From Micromonospora sonchi (GTDB lineage Bacteria; Actinomycetota; Actinomycetes; Mycobacteriales; Micromonosporaceae), in NCBI RefSeq assembly GCF_014646235.1, contig NZ_BMNB01000012.1, positions 124,001 through 188,000 of the forward strand: DNA of 64,000 nt, given 5' to 3'. This document shows, one piece after another, positions 51,213-58,772 of the stretch; within the stretch, counting starts at the first letter, position 1, and each line of letters begins with the position of its first letter. A model generated the notes under the pieces. It saw only the letters and a program-made list of their open reading frames with translations. It was not told the origin of the DNA and searched no databases. The position numbers and the translations under genes are program-made.

Positions 51213-52415
51213 ATGGCCAGGGCGGGTGGACCGGCCGGCGCCGTGGCGAACAAGCAGCATCAGCAGCCGGTGGGCTTCGTGGAGCTGTTCTTCGACGTGG
51301 TGTTCGTCTTCGCGTTCACCCGGTTCTCCGAGCGGCTGGTCGAGGATTTCAGTTGGATGAATTCCTGGGCGACGCTGGTGCTGATGCTGGCCATGTGGTG
51401 GTTCTGGTACCGGGTGGTGTGGACGACCAACAGGTACGACCCGGAGCGCCCGGCCATCCAGCTCATAGTCATCGTGGCCATGCTCGGCACCCTGCTGATG
51501 TCGGCTGCGGTGCCCGCGGCGGCTCTCACCGAGCGCGGCGTGGTCTTCGCCTGGGTCTACGTCACCGTCCAGCTGCTCCGCCCTCTCTGGCTCCTGCTGG
51601 TCGGCGGCCCGAATGGTTACCCGCGACTCGTGCACGTCCGGATCCTCTTCTGGACAGCCATGTCGGCGGTGCCCTGGATTGCCGGGGCACTCGTTGAGGA
51701 CGGCCTGCGGCTGGCCCTGTGGTCCGTGGCGGTCGTCATCGACTACGGCGGGGGGATTCTCGATTTCCCGACGCCACGGCTCGGCCGCGCGGGACTCCGA
51801 GGTCAGCCGATCTCGGGGGAGCATCTGACCGAACGCTGCCGCCAGCTGCTCATCATCGCGCTCGGCGAGGCGGTCTTGGCATCGGGCATCCAGTTCAGCC
51901 CGTACGGCTTCGAGCGGGACCGGACGGTGGCGTTGTTGGTGTCGTTCGTCATCACAGTGCTGCTCTGGCACCTCTACTACTACCGAGCGGGCGTACTGCT
52001 CCGCGCCGCCATCGCCTCGGCCTCGGCCCCTGCGCGCGTCAGCGAACTCGCGTCGTACGCGCACCTGATCATGGTGATCGGCATCAGCCTCAGCGCCGTG
52101 GGTGACACGCTGATCATCACGCACCCCTTCGGGCACACGAGGTGGACCTGGGTCGCGGTCATCTTCGGTGGACCCGCGCTCTTTCTGGCCGGGCGGAGCA
52201 TGCTCGACTACGCGGTCTTCAGCCACATCTCCTGGTCGCGTCCAATCGGGGTGCTCCTGCTCGCCGCACTGGCCCCGGTGGCGCTCAGGCTGCCGCCGGT
52301 CGTGGTCGCCATGCTCGCCGCGGTGGTGCTGGCCGCGATCGCGCTATCCAACGTGGTTGCGTGGCGGTTGGTCCCGCGGGCGCCCGCCCCGCCGGGCATG
52401 CAGGCCGCCCGTTGA
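51213..52415 (+). CDS. Low-temperature requirement protein A (LtrA) family membrane protein
   Basis: 400 residues, about 10-11 transmembrane helices. The N-terminal signature QPVGFVELFFDVVFVFAFTRFSERLVEDFSW and WATLVLMLAMWWFWYRVVWTTNRYDPERPAIQ match LtrA, and ERCRQLLIIALGEAVLASG is the conserved central motif (E-xxxLFxIIxLGE). LtrA was found in Listeria as needed for growth in the cold; molecular role unknown. I use ATG 51213 because AGGGGGTGG lies about 10 bases before it; GTG at 51201 is an alternative that would add four residues. Confidence 0.9.
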   Translation: MARAGGPAGAVANKQHQQPVGFVELFFDVVFVFAFTRFSERLVEDFSWMNSWATLVLMLAMWWFWYRVVWTTNRYDPERPAIQLIVIVAMLGTLLMSAAVPAAALTERGVVFAWVYVTVQLLRPLWLLLVGGPNGYPRLVHVRILFWTAMSAVPWIAGALVEDGLRLALWSVAVVIDYGGGILDFPTPRLGRAGLRGQPISGEHLTERCRQLLIIALGEAVLASGIQFSPYGFERDRTVALLVSFVITVLLWHLYYYRAGVLLRAAIASASAPARVSELASYAHLIMVIGISLSAVGDTLIITHPFGHTRWTWVAVIFGGPALFLAGRSMLDYAVFSHISWSRPIGVLLLAALAPVALRLPPVVVAMLAAVVLAAIALSNVVAWRLVPRAPAPPGMQAAR

Positions 52416-52451
52416 CCCACGCCGGCAACCCGGGCGTCCCCGGGAGGATTC

Positions 52452-53192
52452 TCAACCGCCAGCACCACTCGCGCGACGAACGTCGATGACAATGATGGTG
52501 ACGTTGTCGCGACCGCCTTCGTCGAGGGCCTGGGAAACGAGCTGGTCGGCGGCGCTTTCCGGGTCCTCGGCAGAGTTCAGGGTGGCTCGGACCGAGTCCG
52601 GCGGCACGTACGAACTCAGCCCATCCGAGCAGAGCAGAATCCGGTCGCCGGGATGAAGACGCAGGGTCGTCAGATCGGGAGACCGGCCGTCCCGGCGCCC
52701 GTCGAGAAAGCGGGCCAGCTTTTCGGGAAGGTACGGAACCGCCCTTGCGTCGGCCACCAGGTGTTGGTACGTGTGGTCCTCGCTCACCTGGTCCAACGTG
52801 TTCGCGAAAGATCCGACGTTGCGCATCAGGTAGGCGCGAGAGTCTCCCACGTTCCCCACGACAGCGGTGGCGCCGGACCACAGTAGGGCGACAACCGTGG
52901 TGCCCATCCCGCTCAAGCCCGGTTCCTCGCGGGTCTTCCGGCGTAGCGCCTCGCCAGCGTCACTGATGGCTCTTCCCAGGGTGTCGGCCAGGTCATCCAC
53001 CTCGGCTGGGCGGTCGTACGTCTTCATGGCCTGGACCGCCGTGGCGCTCGCGATGTCACCGGCGACATGGCCGCCGAGTCCGTCGGCGACCGCATACAAC
53101 CACTGCCCGTGAAGAAGGCTGTCCTCGTTGCGGCGACGGACGTGGCCAACGTGGGTCCGGCTTGCGGCATGCAACCTCAGGAGTTCCGTCAT
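52452..53192 (-). CDS. PP2C-family protein serine/threonine phosphatase
   Basis: 246 residues, soluble. PP2C landmarks in order: SRTHVGHVRRRNEDSLL (RxxNED), VADGLGGHVAGDIAS (DGxGGH), GTTVVALLW, VVGNVGDSRAYLMR (GDSR), EDHTYQHLV, RILLCSDGLSSYV, and EGGRDNVTIIVIDVR (DN). All metal-binding Asp are present, so it should be active. There is no sensor domain. The start ATG shares ATGA with the stop of the GntR gene, so the two form an operon, which is unusual for PP2C; the partner kinase is not in the window. Confidence 0.92.
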   Translation of the reverse strand: MTELLRLHAASRTHVGHVRRRNEDSLLHGQWLYAVADGLGGHVAGDIASATAVQAMKTYDRPAEVDDLADTLGRAISDAGEALRRKTREEPGLSGMGTTVVALLWSGATAVVGNVGDSRAYLMRNVGSFANTLDQVSEDHTYQHLVADARAVPYLPEKLARFLDGRRDGRSPDLTTLRLHPGDRILLCSDGLSSYVPPDSVRATLNSAEDPESAADQLVSQALDEGGRDNVTIIVIDVRRASGAGG

Positions 53193-53992
53193 GATCGGCC
53201 TTCGGGCTCGTCGGGCCACGGCTCCTGTGCCTTCTCGTCGCGGTGCAGGACGTGGACGGTTTCGACCCGGTCGCTCGCCACGACGTACTCGGTGACCTCG
53301 ACCGGCTGGTTGTCCGCACCCGACGTGCCGACCCGCACGATCTCCAGTACGGGCAGATTGGTCGGGATCTCCAGGAGATTGGCCTCCTCCTTGCTGGGCA
53401 TCCGGGCTCGGTGAATCTCCATCCACCGGATGGGCCAGTGTCCGGCCTTCTCGACGCGGCGGAGCCACTCACCGGCTGCGGGGTTGGCGTCAACACCAGC
53501 GACGATCTCGGCCACGCGCGGGTGGATCCACGAGACGTTGATCTGGAAGGGCGCTTCGGACGCCGGCCCGGTCACGCGAAACCGGCGCAGCACCTCGGTG
53601 CCGGCCTCGACGCCGAGCAGCTTGGCGATGCGAGGGTCCTCCAGCCGGGCCGGTGCACTGCTGGCCGTCCCGTGGCGCACCCACACCTCTTGACCACTGG
53701 CCGAGGGGAACGAGTAGCCGGTCGCCTGCTCGTTGCGTTTGACCAGGTCCCCACGGGGGCGGCGAGGACGCATCGTGCCGTAGCGCACGGCGATACCTCG
53801 TCCCTGAACCGCCCACACGTAGCCTTCGGCCTCCAACACGGCGATGGCTCGGCCGATCGTGTCGCGGTTGGCGCCGTACTCCGCCGCGAAGTCGTTCAGT
53901 CGGGGCAGCCGGGCGCCAGGCGCCCACTCTCCGGCTTCGATCCGGCCTCGGATCTTCGACGCGATGTCCAGGTAGCGCGAGTGCACGGGCAA
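53189..53992 (-). CDS. GntR-family transcriptional regulator with UTRA domain
   Basis: 267 residues. Winged HTH: YLDIASKIRGRIEAGEWAPGARLPRLNDFAAEYGANRDTIGRAIAVLEAEGYVWAVQGRGIAVR (1-75 region), then a UTRA ligand-binding domain (about 95-250) with EVLRRFRVTGPASEAPFQINVSWIHP. The start is uncertain: TTG at 53992 follows GAGGGG by nine bases, GTG at 53986 is next, and an earlier TTG at 54025 would bury the operator in the coding region. TTGTCC operators lie directly upstream. Operon with the PP2C gene. KorSA/TraR-like GntR regulators of integrative elements have this length, but specificity is unknown. Confidence 0.88.
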   Translation of the reverse strand: MPVHSRYLDIASKIRGRIEAGEWAPGARLPRLNDFAAEYGANRDTIGRAIAVLEAEGYVWAVQGRGIAVRYGTMRPRRPRGDLVKRNEQATGYSFPSASGQEVWVRHGTASSAPARLEDPRIAKLLGVEAGTEVLRRFRVTGPASEAPFQINVSWIHPRVAEIVAGVDANPAAGEWLRRVEKAGHWPIRWMEIHRARMPSKEEANLLEIPTNLPVLEIVRVGTSGADNQPVEVTEYVVASDRVETVHVLHRDEKAQEPWPDEPEGRS

Positions 53993-54017
53993 GAAACACT
54001 TCCCCTCTTGATTATCC

Positions 54018-54085
54018 GGGGACAATCCTTGACGGGCACGCCGATTGTCCCCAGACTATTGCCAAGCCATTGTCCCAGGACAACG
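54018..54085. promoter_or_regulatory. Cluster of TTGTCC operators upstream of gntR and divergent small gene
   Basis: Inverted pair GGGGACAAT (54018-54026) and ATTGTCCCC (54044-54052), 17 bp apart; then palindrome TTGTCC-CA-GGACAA (54070-54083). Three sites between divergent genes suggest autoregulation by the GntR protein. Confidence 0.65.
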
Positions 54086-54159
54086 TGGCCAGCAAAAGGC
54101 CCCGACGGGCGGCTACCCGTCGAGGCCGGCGCATCGGTCCTCGCGAAAGGAAACTCACG

Positions 54160-54807
54160 ATGCCCGCTCAGCCTACCGTTCACCCTGCTCCGTGCGCCTC
54201 GGGCCATTTTCCGACGAGCGCCACGACCACTACTACCGGCCACCCTGGGCCCTCACCTGTCCGGCTGGACTCCCTCAGCTACGGCGAACTCGCCGTGGCC
54301 ATCCACGCCGCCGGCATCCCCGCTAAGCCGAACTCGCTGACCGTCGAGCAGATCAGAGCACTCGCGTACGCCGGCGGGTCGGCTTGTGGCCTCGCGTCAC
54401 GGCAGGGCACAGCCCACCGGAGTAGGCTCCGCTTGCGCGGCGATCTGCACGATGGCGTCGAGGATCCGGCGTGCGTCGAGCAGATCCTCGATGGCGGCGT
54501 CGATCCGGTCCCGCTCGTCCGCCAGTACGGGTGCCAACCCGGCGCACGCCGGCACCAGCACTTCGCCGTTGTCCGTCATGCAGGGCAGCACCTCGGCGAT
54601 GACGGCCGTGTTCAAGCCGGCGGCCAGCAGCATCCGGATGCTGTTCACCCGCCGGACATCCGCCTCTTCAAACTCTCGGTACCCGCTGGCCCGGCGTACC
54701 GGCAGCAACAGGTGTTGCTCCTCGTAGTAACGAAGAGCGCGTTCACTGACTCCGGTTCGCCGGGCGAGTTCACCGATCCGCATGTGGCCCCTATCACCGC
54801 GCATTGA
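54160..54807 (+). CDS. Small gene of the GntR locus, 3' part probably not original
   Basis: ATG at 54160 has a good site (GAAAGGAAAC). The first 75-80 residues are plausible: MPAQPTVHPAPCASGHFPTS..., then LDSLSYGELAVAIHAAGIPAKPNSLTVEQIRALAYAGG, which looks like a helical DNA-element-type module. Beyond about residue 80 (54397 onwards) the frame runs antisense to the MerR gene to a stop at 54807, so the true gene is probably shorter or was truncated by recombination. Not recognised. Its promoter would face the TTGTCC operators, suggesting control by the GntR protein. Confidence 0.4.
   Translation: MPAQPTVHPAPCASGHFPTSATTTTTGHPGPSPVRLDSLSYGELAVAIHAAGIPAKPNSLTVEQIRALAYAGGSACGLASRQGTAHRSRLRLRGDLHDGVEDPACVEQILDGGVDPVPLVRQYGCQPGARRHQHFAVVRHAGQHLGDDGRVQAGGQQHPDAVHPPDIRLFKLSVPAGPAYRQQQVLLLVVTKSAFTDSGSPGEFTDPHVAPITAH
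54397..54783 (-). CDS. MerR-family transcriptional regulator
   Basis: 128 residues: MRIGELARRTGVSERALRYYEEQHLLLPVRRASGYREFEEADVRRVNSIRMLLAAGLNTAVIAEVLPCM is a canonical MerR winged HTH (RYYE, GYR). A coiled-coil helix follows and the end is short, with Cys in VLPCMTDNG and VPACAGL that might bind an effector. ATG 54783 is preceded by TAGGGG; an upstream ATG at 54804 would add seven residues. Divergent from the imine-reductase-like gene with a MerR-type promoter between them, so that gene is its probable target. Confidence 0.9.
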   Translation of the reverse strand: MRIGELARRTGVSERALRYYEEQHLLLPVRRASGYREFEEADVRRVNSIRMLLAAGLNTAVIAEVLPCMTDNGEVLVPACAGLAPVLADERDRIDAAIEDLLDARRILDAIVQIAAQAEPTPVGCALP

Positions 54808-54835
54808 CTCTGACGTCGGCGTGAAGCTTTAGCTT
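54804..54835 (+). promoter_or_regulatory. MerR-type promoter with extended spacer
   Basis: -35 TTGACT (54804-54809), spacer of 19 bp, -10-like TTAGCT (54829-54834), with the inverted repeat AAGCT-TT-AGCTT (54824-54835) overlapping. MerR promoters typically have 19-20 bp spacers. The predicted start of transcription is at about the ATG at 54843, so the mRNA would be leaderless. Confidence 0.6.
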
Positions 54836-54842
54836 AGCCGTC

Positions 54843-55736
54843 ATGATCTACGCACCGTCACACATGACCGGCCGCCCGGTAACCGTCCTCGGCCTAGGCA
54901 GGATGGGCAGCGCGCTCGCCGGCGCCCTGCTGGACGCCGGCAGCCGTACCGTCGTCTGGAACCGCACCGCCGACAAGGCCGAGGCCCTCGCCGCCCGGGC
55001 CGCCGTCCCGGCCGGCTCGGCCGCCGAGGCGATCCAGGCCAGCCCGTTGGTCATCGTCTGCCTGCTCGACTACGACAACGTGCGCGCGGTGCTGGAGCCC
55101 AATGCCGACGTGCTGGCCGACCGGACGCTGGTCAATCTCACCACCGGTACGCCGGAACAGGCCAGTGCTCTCGCCGATTGGGCCGGCACACACGGCGCGC
55201 ACTACCTCGACGGTGCCATGATGGCCGTGCCACAAACGGTCGGTACGCCCGAAGCGTTCTTCCTCTACAGCGGATCGAGCGAGGCCTTCGATGCACATCG
55301 GCCGACCCTGGATCATCTTGCCGCCAGCCACTACCTCGGTTCGGACCCCTCCGTCGCCGAACTGTGGGACAGCGCTCTGCTCGGCAGCGGCTACGCGGCC
55401 CTGACCGGTTTTCTGCACAGCGTGGCGCTGCTCGACACCGCGGGGGTGGCGCCGACCCGCTTCCTGCCGCTGGCCACCCAGTGGCTCAACGGCATGCTGG
55501 CTTTCATGCCGGACCTCGCTCAGGAGATCGAGGCGGGCGACTACTCCAAGGGTGTGTCACCGGTCGACATGAACCGCGCCGCCGTACACAACATCAGCCA
55601 GATCAGCACCAGGCACGGTGTCGATGCCGATGTACACGCGCCCCTGCTGGCCCTGTTGGACCGGCGGATCGCCGACGGCCACCCGGCTGACAGCTTCGCC
55701 AGCATCGTCGAGGTGCTCCGCGAGCGCCGCGACTGA
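54843..55736 (+). CDS. NAD(P)-dependent oxidoreductase, imine reductase/beta-HAD-like
   Basis: 297 residues. Rossmann start VTVLGLGRMGSALAGALLDAGSRTVVWNRTADKAEAL (GxGxMG, NRT for NADPH preference); middle VNLTTGTPEQASALADWAGTHGAHYLDGAMMAVPQTVGTPEAFFLYSG, which is diagnostic of the IRED family; long central helix LGSDPSVAELWDSALLGSGYAALTGFLHS; C-terminal helical domain. The Asp/Tyr catalytic position of IREDs would be in the DSALLG helix. Likely reduces a C=N or keto substrate, inducible through the MerR gene. ATG at 54843 is very close to the predicted transcription start. Confidence 0.88.
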   Translation: MIYAPSHMTGRPVTVLGLGRMGSALAGALLDAGSRTVVWNRTADKAEALAARAAVPAGSAAEAIQASPLVIVCLLDYDNVRAVLEPNADVLADRTLVNLTTGTPEQASALADWAGTHGAHYLDGAMMAVPQTVGTPEAFFLYSGSSEAFDAHRPTLDHLAASHYLGSDPSVAELWDSALLGSGYAALTGFLHSVALLDTAGVAPTRFLPLATQWLNGMLAFMPDLAQEIEAGDYSKGVSPVDMNRAAVHNISQISTRHGVDADVHAPLLALLDRRIADGHPADSFASIVEVLRERRD

Positions 55737-55817
55737 CCGCGCGACCGACGCGTACGCCCCGTCCGGCGAGCGTACGCAGGAAGACATCACGACCAGGGCG
55801 GTGTCCAGAGCCGGTGG

Positions 55818-56705
55818 TCAGCGCGGAGTACCGTTGTGCTTGCGGGCTGTGCAGAGCAGGTACTCCCACTGCATGACGATCCGATTCGCGTCCCCGCCCT
55901 GGTCGTGCCGCGCCGCGAGTTGGGCGAGGTCGCGGTCCAGTGCCGCCACCCGGTCGAGGTCTCCAGCGAGCCCGCGGTACGCGGCGACCGTCGGTCCGTA
56001 GTTCGCCTTGAAGAAGTCGCGGAAGGCGTCCGGGTTGGCGAACGTGTCGACCGTGACCGTCTGCCGGCGCGCCACGACATCGATGACCTGCTCGCCGAGC
56101 AGCCCACGTACGTGCTCCTCGCTGCCCCACAGTGGTGCGGGCTGCGCGCCGGGCGGCGACGGAGGCAGGTACGGCTTCATCGCCGCGAACATCTGTCCGA
56201 TGAAGCCTTCCGGTGCCCAGTTGAGCAGCCCGATCTTGCCACCCGGGCGGCAGACGCGGAGCAGCTCACCGGCACTGGCCCGGTGATGCGGGGCGAACAT
56301 CACGCCCACGCAGGACAGCACGACGTCGAACTCGCCGTCGGCGTACGGCAGGGCCTCCGCGTCCGCCTCCTGCCAGTCGATCGTCACCCCGCGCTGCTCG
56401 GCCAGGGCCTGCCCGGTCGCCAGCAGGTTCGGCGTGAGGTCGGAGGCGACCACGCTCGCCCCGGCGAGCGCGGCGGGAATGGCGGCATTGCCGGTGCCTG
56501 CGGCCACGTCCAGTACCCGGTCCCCGGCTTTCACACCGGACGCCTCGACCAGCACGGCGCCCAGCTCCGGAATGATCTCCGCAACGACTGCCGGGTAGTC
56601 ACCCAGCCCCCAGATGTCGCGATGCCTGGCCTTCAGCGCACGGTCGGCCTCGCCAGCGCCGCCCTGCCCCACCCCGGTCTGCGCCGTGCCGCTCTGTACC
56701 GTCAT
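55818..56705 (-). CDS. Class I SAM-dependent methyltransferase
   Basis: 295 residues. Motif I RVLDVAAGTGNAAIPAALAGASVVASDLTPNLLATGQALAEQRG, motif II WQEADAEALPYADGEFDVVLSCVGVMFAPHH, and GGKIGLLNWAPEGFIGQMFAAMKPYLPP, typical of the UbiE/Coq5-like methyltransferase 11 group; a Trp-rich helix follows. ATG at 56705 has GAGGAG. Substrate unknown. Divergent from the HxlR pseudogene with a 15-bp palindrome between them (56786-56800), so expression was probably once controlled by that regulator. Confidence 0.9.
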   Translation of the reverse strand: MTVQSGTAQTGVGQGGAGEADRALKARHRDIWGLGDYPAVVAEIIPELGAVLVEASGVKAGDRVLDVAAGTGNAAIPAALAGASVVASDLTPNLLATGQALAEQRGVTIDWQEADAEALPYADGEFDVVLSCVGVMFAPHHRASAGELLRVCRPGGKIGLLNWAPEGFIGQMFAAMKPYLPPSPPGAQPAPLWGSEEHVRGLLGEQVIDVVARRQTVTVDTFANPDAFRDFFKANYGPTVAAYRGLAGDLDRVAALDRDLAQLAARHDQGGDANRIVMQWEYLLCTARKHNGTPR

Positions 56706-56785
56706 GCTCGTCTCCTCGCCCCGGCCCACCCCAAGATGTGCGCGTCCTGGTCCCGACGGTAGGAACGATCGGAACCGGGTCCTAG

Positions 56786-56800
56786 TACACGATCTGTACC
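56786..56800. promoter_or_regulatory. 15-bp palindrome between methyltransferase and HxlR pseudogene
   Basis: GTACACGATCTGTAC: arms GTACA/TGTAC around CGATC. HxlR-family regulators bind such GTAC-type palindromes, so this is a likely binding site of the now broken gene. Confidence 0.6.
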
Positions 56801-56873
56801 GCCCCGACCAGGCAAGAGTCCGATCCTGGTCGCGGACTGGCTCCGCCGGCCGCCAGGATCTAGCCTGCCGCGC

Positions 56874-57556
56874 ATGGGCTCCCCGTACTTCCAGTTCTGC
56901 CCCGTCGCCAAGGCCATGGAGCTGCTCGACGAGCGCTGGACGTTGCTGGTCGTCCGCGAGTTGGTCTGTGGGACGCAGCACTTCAACGACCTGCGACGCG
57001 GTCTGCCCCGGATGTCGCCGACGCTGCTGTCCCGGCGGCTGCAACAGCTCGTCCGGGCCGGCATCGTGGACCGGCACGTCGACGGCACTGCGTGCGGTAT
57101 GTCCTGACCCAGGCCTGCCGCGAACTCCAACCGGTGGTCGAGGCGCTGGGCGCCTGGGGCGTTCGCTGGATCGGTGAACTCGGCGACCAGGACCTTGATC
57201 CAAGTTTGCTGATGTGAGACATGCACCGCAACGTCGACCACGGTGCCGTACCGGACGGGCGGACGGTCATCGAGTTCCGCTTCCCCGATGCCCCGACGAA
57301 GGCGCGCAGTTGGTGGCTGGTGATCAGCGAGGCCGGTGCCGACGTGTGCGACGCCGACCCCGGCTATGACGTGAGCGTCACCGTGACCGCCGCCCTGCGC
57401 AGCATGGTCAAGATCTGGAACGGCGACCTGACCTCGGCCGACGCGTTCCGCCGCGATCTGGTCGAGGTGCATGGCCCCACCGAGCTACGCCGCGCCGTGC
57501 CCCGATGGTTCACGCTGTCCACGTTTGCCGCCGTACCCCGACCGGCAACCGCCTGA
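56874..57556 (+). pseudogene. HxlR-family winged-helix regulator, broken by frameshift and nonsense codon
   Basis: Intact homologues (about 225 residues) continue through three parts seen here. 56874-57104: HxlR winged HTH, MGSPYFQFCPVAKAMELLDERWTLLVVRELV and FNDLRRGLPRMSPTLLSRRLQQLVRAGI. Between 57085 and 57097 the frame shifts by minus one (equivalent to one base lost) and continues as VRYVLTQACRELQPVVEALGAWGVRWIGELG. At 57215-57217 this frame meets TGA where homologues have Trp (LLM-stop-DMHRNVD), and continues to 57556 with GRTVIEFRFPDAPTKARSWWLVISEAG... ending RAVPRWFTLSTFAAVPR. Two independent lesions make sequencing error unlikely as sole cause. The conserved protein would have repressed the divergent methyltransferase. 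Confidence 0.88.
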
Positions 57557-57664
57557 CCGGGCAGGCGTAGCGGCGGGCTCTCGGCCGGGCCGGCGCGACC
57601 CCAGGAAACATGGCGGGCGCTGCCTGGATCATCGGCGTGCCGACGGGTTGTAGCCTCGGCCGTC

Positions 57665-58162
57665 ATGAGCTGGCTGCCTGAGGATTTCGTCCACCCCGTC
57701 TACGTGCCCGTGCCCGACACCGCGCTTCACCTGCGACCGATCCGGGAGACGGACACCGCGATCGACTACCCCGCCGTGATGGGCTCCCGAGAGCGCTTGT
57801 GGGAGATCTTCGGCCCGGCCTGGGGTTGGCCCCCGGAGACGATGACCTATGAAGAGGACCGCATCGACTTGCTGCGGCACGAGGAGGAGATAGCCGCGCA
57901 TCAGTCGTTCAACTATGCGCTGCTGAACGAGGAGGAGACGGCTCTCTTCGGCTGCGTCTACATCGACCCACCTGAGCGCACCGGCTCGGACGCAGAGGTC
58001 TCCTGGTGGGTGGTGGACGACCTCGTCGGCGGCGAGGTCGAGCACGCGCTCGACGCGCTGGTGCCGCGGTGGATCGCCGCCGACTGGCCCTTCCAGCAGC
58101 CCCGTTATCTGGGTCGCGACATCACCTGGCAGGACTGGCTCGCGCTGCCGCCCGCCTCGTGA
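57665..58162 (+). CDS. GNAT-family N-acetyltransferase-like protein
   Basis: 165 residues: VYVPVPDTALHLRPIRETDTAIDYPAVMGSRERLWEIFGPAWGWP resembles the GNAT start; YALLNEEETALFGCVYIDPP and DAEVSWWVVDD match strands four and five. The acetyl-CoA motif (Q/R-x-x-G-x-G/A) is not clearly preserved, so catalytic activity is uncertain; some family members are inactive. ATG at 57665 is plausible. The stop at 58160-58162 immediately meets the integrase-like remnant, so it stands at the edge of an accessory junction. Confidence 0.65.
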   Translation: MSWLPEDFVHPVYVPVPDTALHLRPIRETDTAIDYPAVMGSRERLWEIFGPAWGWPPETMTYEEDRIDLLRHEEEIAAHQSFNYALLNEEETALFGCVYIDPPERTGSDAEVSWWVVDDLVGGEVEHALDALVPRWIAADWPFQQPRYLGRDITWQDWLALPPAS

Positions 58163-58322
58163 CGATCTCATGGCCCGGATGGGCCACGCCTCCACCCGGG
58201 CGGCGCTGATCTGGCAGCACACAGCTCAGCAGCGTGACCGGCACATCGCAGATGGGCTCAGCGAACAGATCAAGAAGGGTCGCGATCGGGCGCGCAGCGG
58301 GCACGGCAAGCCCGAGGACTGA
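58158..58322 (+). pseudogene. Tyrosine integrase C-terminal remnant
   Basis: The frame reads RDDLMARMGHASTRAALIWQ then HTAQQRDRHIADGLSEQIKK and GRDRARSGHGKPED to a TGA at 58320. LMARMGHxSxRAALIxQH is the conserved active-site region of actinobacterial tyrosine recombinases, with His of GHAS and the Tyr position replaced by Trp (ALIWQH rather than ALIYQH). Only about 55 codons remain; the catalytic Arg boxes are gone. It lies 54 bp from the 3' end of tRNA-Gly(CCC), as expected for an integration site, and is not functional. Confidence 0.85.
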
Positions 58323-58333
58323 CCGGAACGAAT

Positions 58334-58370
58334 GAAGCCCGGGTCGGGAACGTGTCCTGACCCGGGCTTC
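58334..58370. terminator. 12-bp hairpin between integrase remnant and tRNA
   Basis: GAAGCCCGGGTC (58334-58345) pairs perfectly with GACCCGGGCTTC (58359-58370), loop of 13. It lies five bases past the encoded CCA of the tRNA on the minus strand and also just after the integrase stop. Confidence 0.8.
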
Positions 58371-58375
58371 GCACG

Positions 58376-58449
58376 TGGAGCGGGTGACGGGAATCGAACC
58401 CGCACTGTCAGCTTGGGAAGCTGATGTTCTGCCATTGAACTACACCCGC
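58376..58449 (-). tRNA. tRNA-Gly (anticodon CCC)
   Basis: Minus strand, GCGGGTG acceptor pairs with CACCCGC; D arm GTTCAATGGCAGAAC; anticodon arm TCAGC-TTCCCAA-GCTGA with anticodon CCC; T arm GCGGG-TTCGATT-CCCGT. Discriminator T, and CCA (58376-58378) is encoded in the DNA. Length 74 including CCA. The neighbouring integrase remnant suggests the 3' end served as attB. Confidence 0.97.
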
Positions 58450-58570
58450 AGGCGGCACCACTCTACCCGAGCCACTCACCCCACGCACTCAGGGCTCCCC
58501 CCACCCCCACACCTCACCAGATCGGCCTCCACCGGCCGACATGCGACGAGCGGCCCGTAGGACGACTCAT

Positions 58571-58645
58571 GATCCTCGCAGCTTCCCTGATGTTGCTGCC
58601 TCGCGATGGGGTGGAGGCCGCAACATCCCCGAAGTTGCTCGGATC
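58571..58645. repeat. MITE/REP-like hairpin element, copy 2
   Basis: 75 bp bounded by GATCC and GGATC, same length as the core at 15198-15272 and alignable without gaps (about 50 of 75 identical; best at ends and at GCAACxTCCCCGAA). The internal GTTGC/GCAAC arms are conserved. Confidence 0.7.
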
Positions 58646-58724
58646 TTGGCGAGCGGCGGGGCCTGCGGCGGCGTTGCGCCGCGGCGGGAGGCGGCCGGCG
58701 GGCGGGAGGCGGGAGGCGGCCGGC

Positions 58725-58772
58725 GGACCGGCGGACCGGCGGACCGGCGGACCGGCGGACCGGCGGACCGGC
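58725..58772. repeat. 8-bp tandem repeat, six copies
   Basis: GGACCGGC repeated six times without mismatch, preceded by a degenerate GC-rich tract (GGCGGGCGGGAGGCGGGAGG). A simple sequence repeat about 125 bp upstream of the metalloprotease ATG. Confidence 0.9.
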
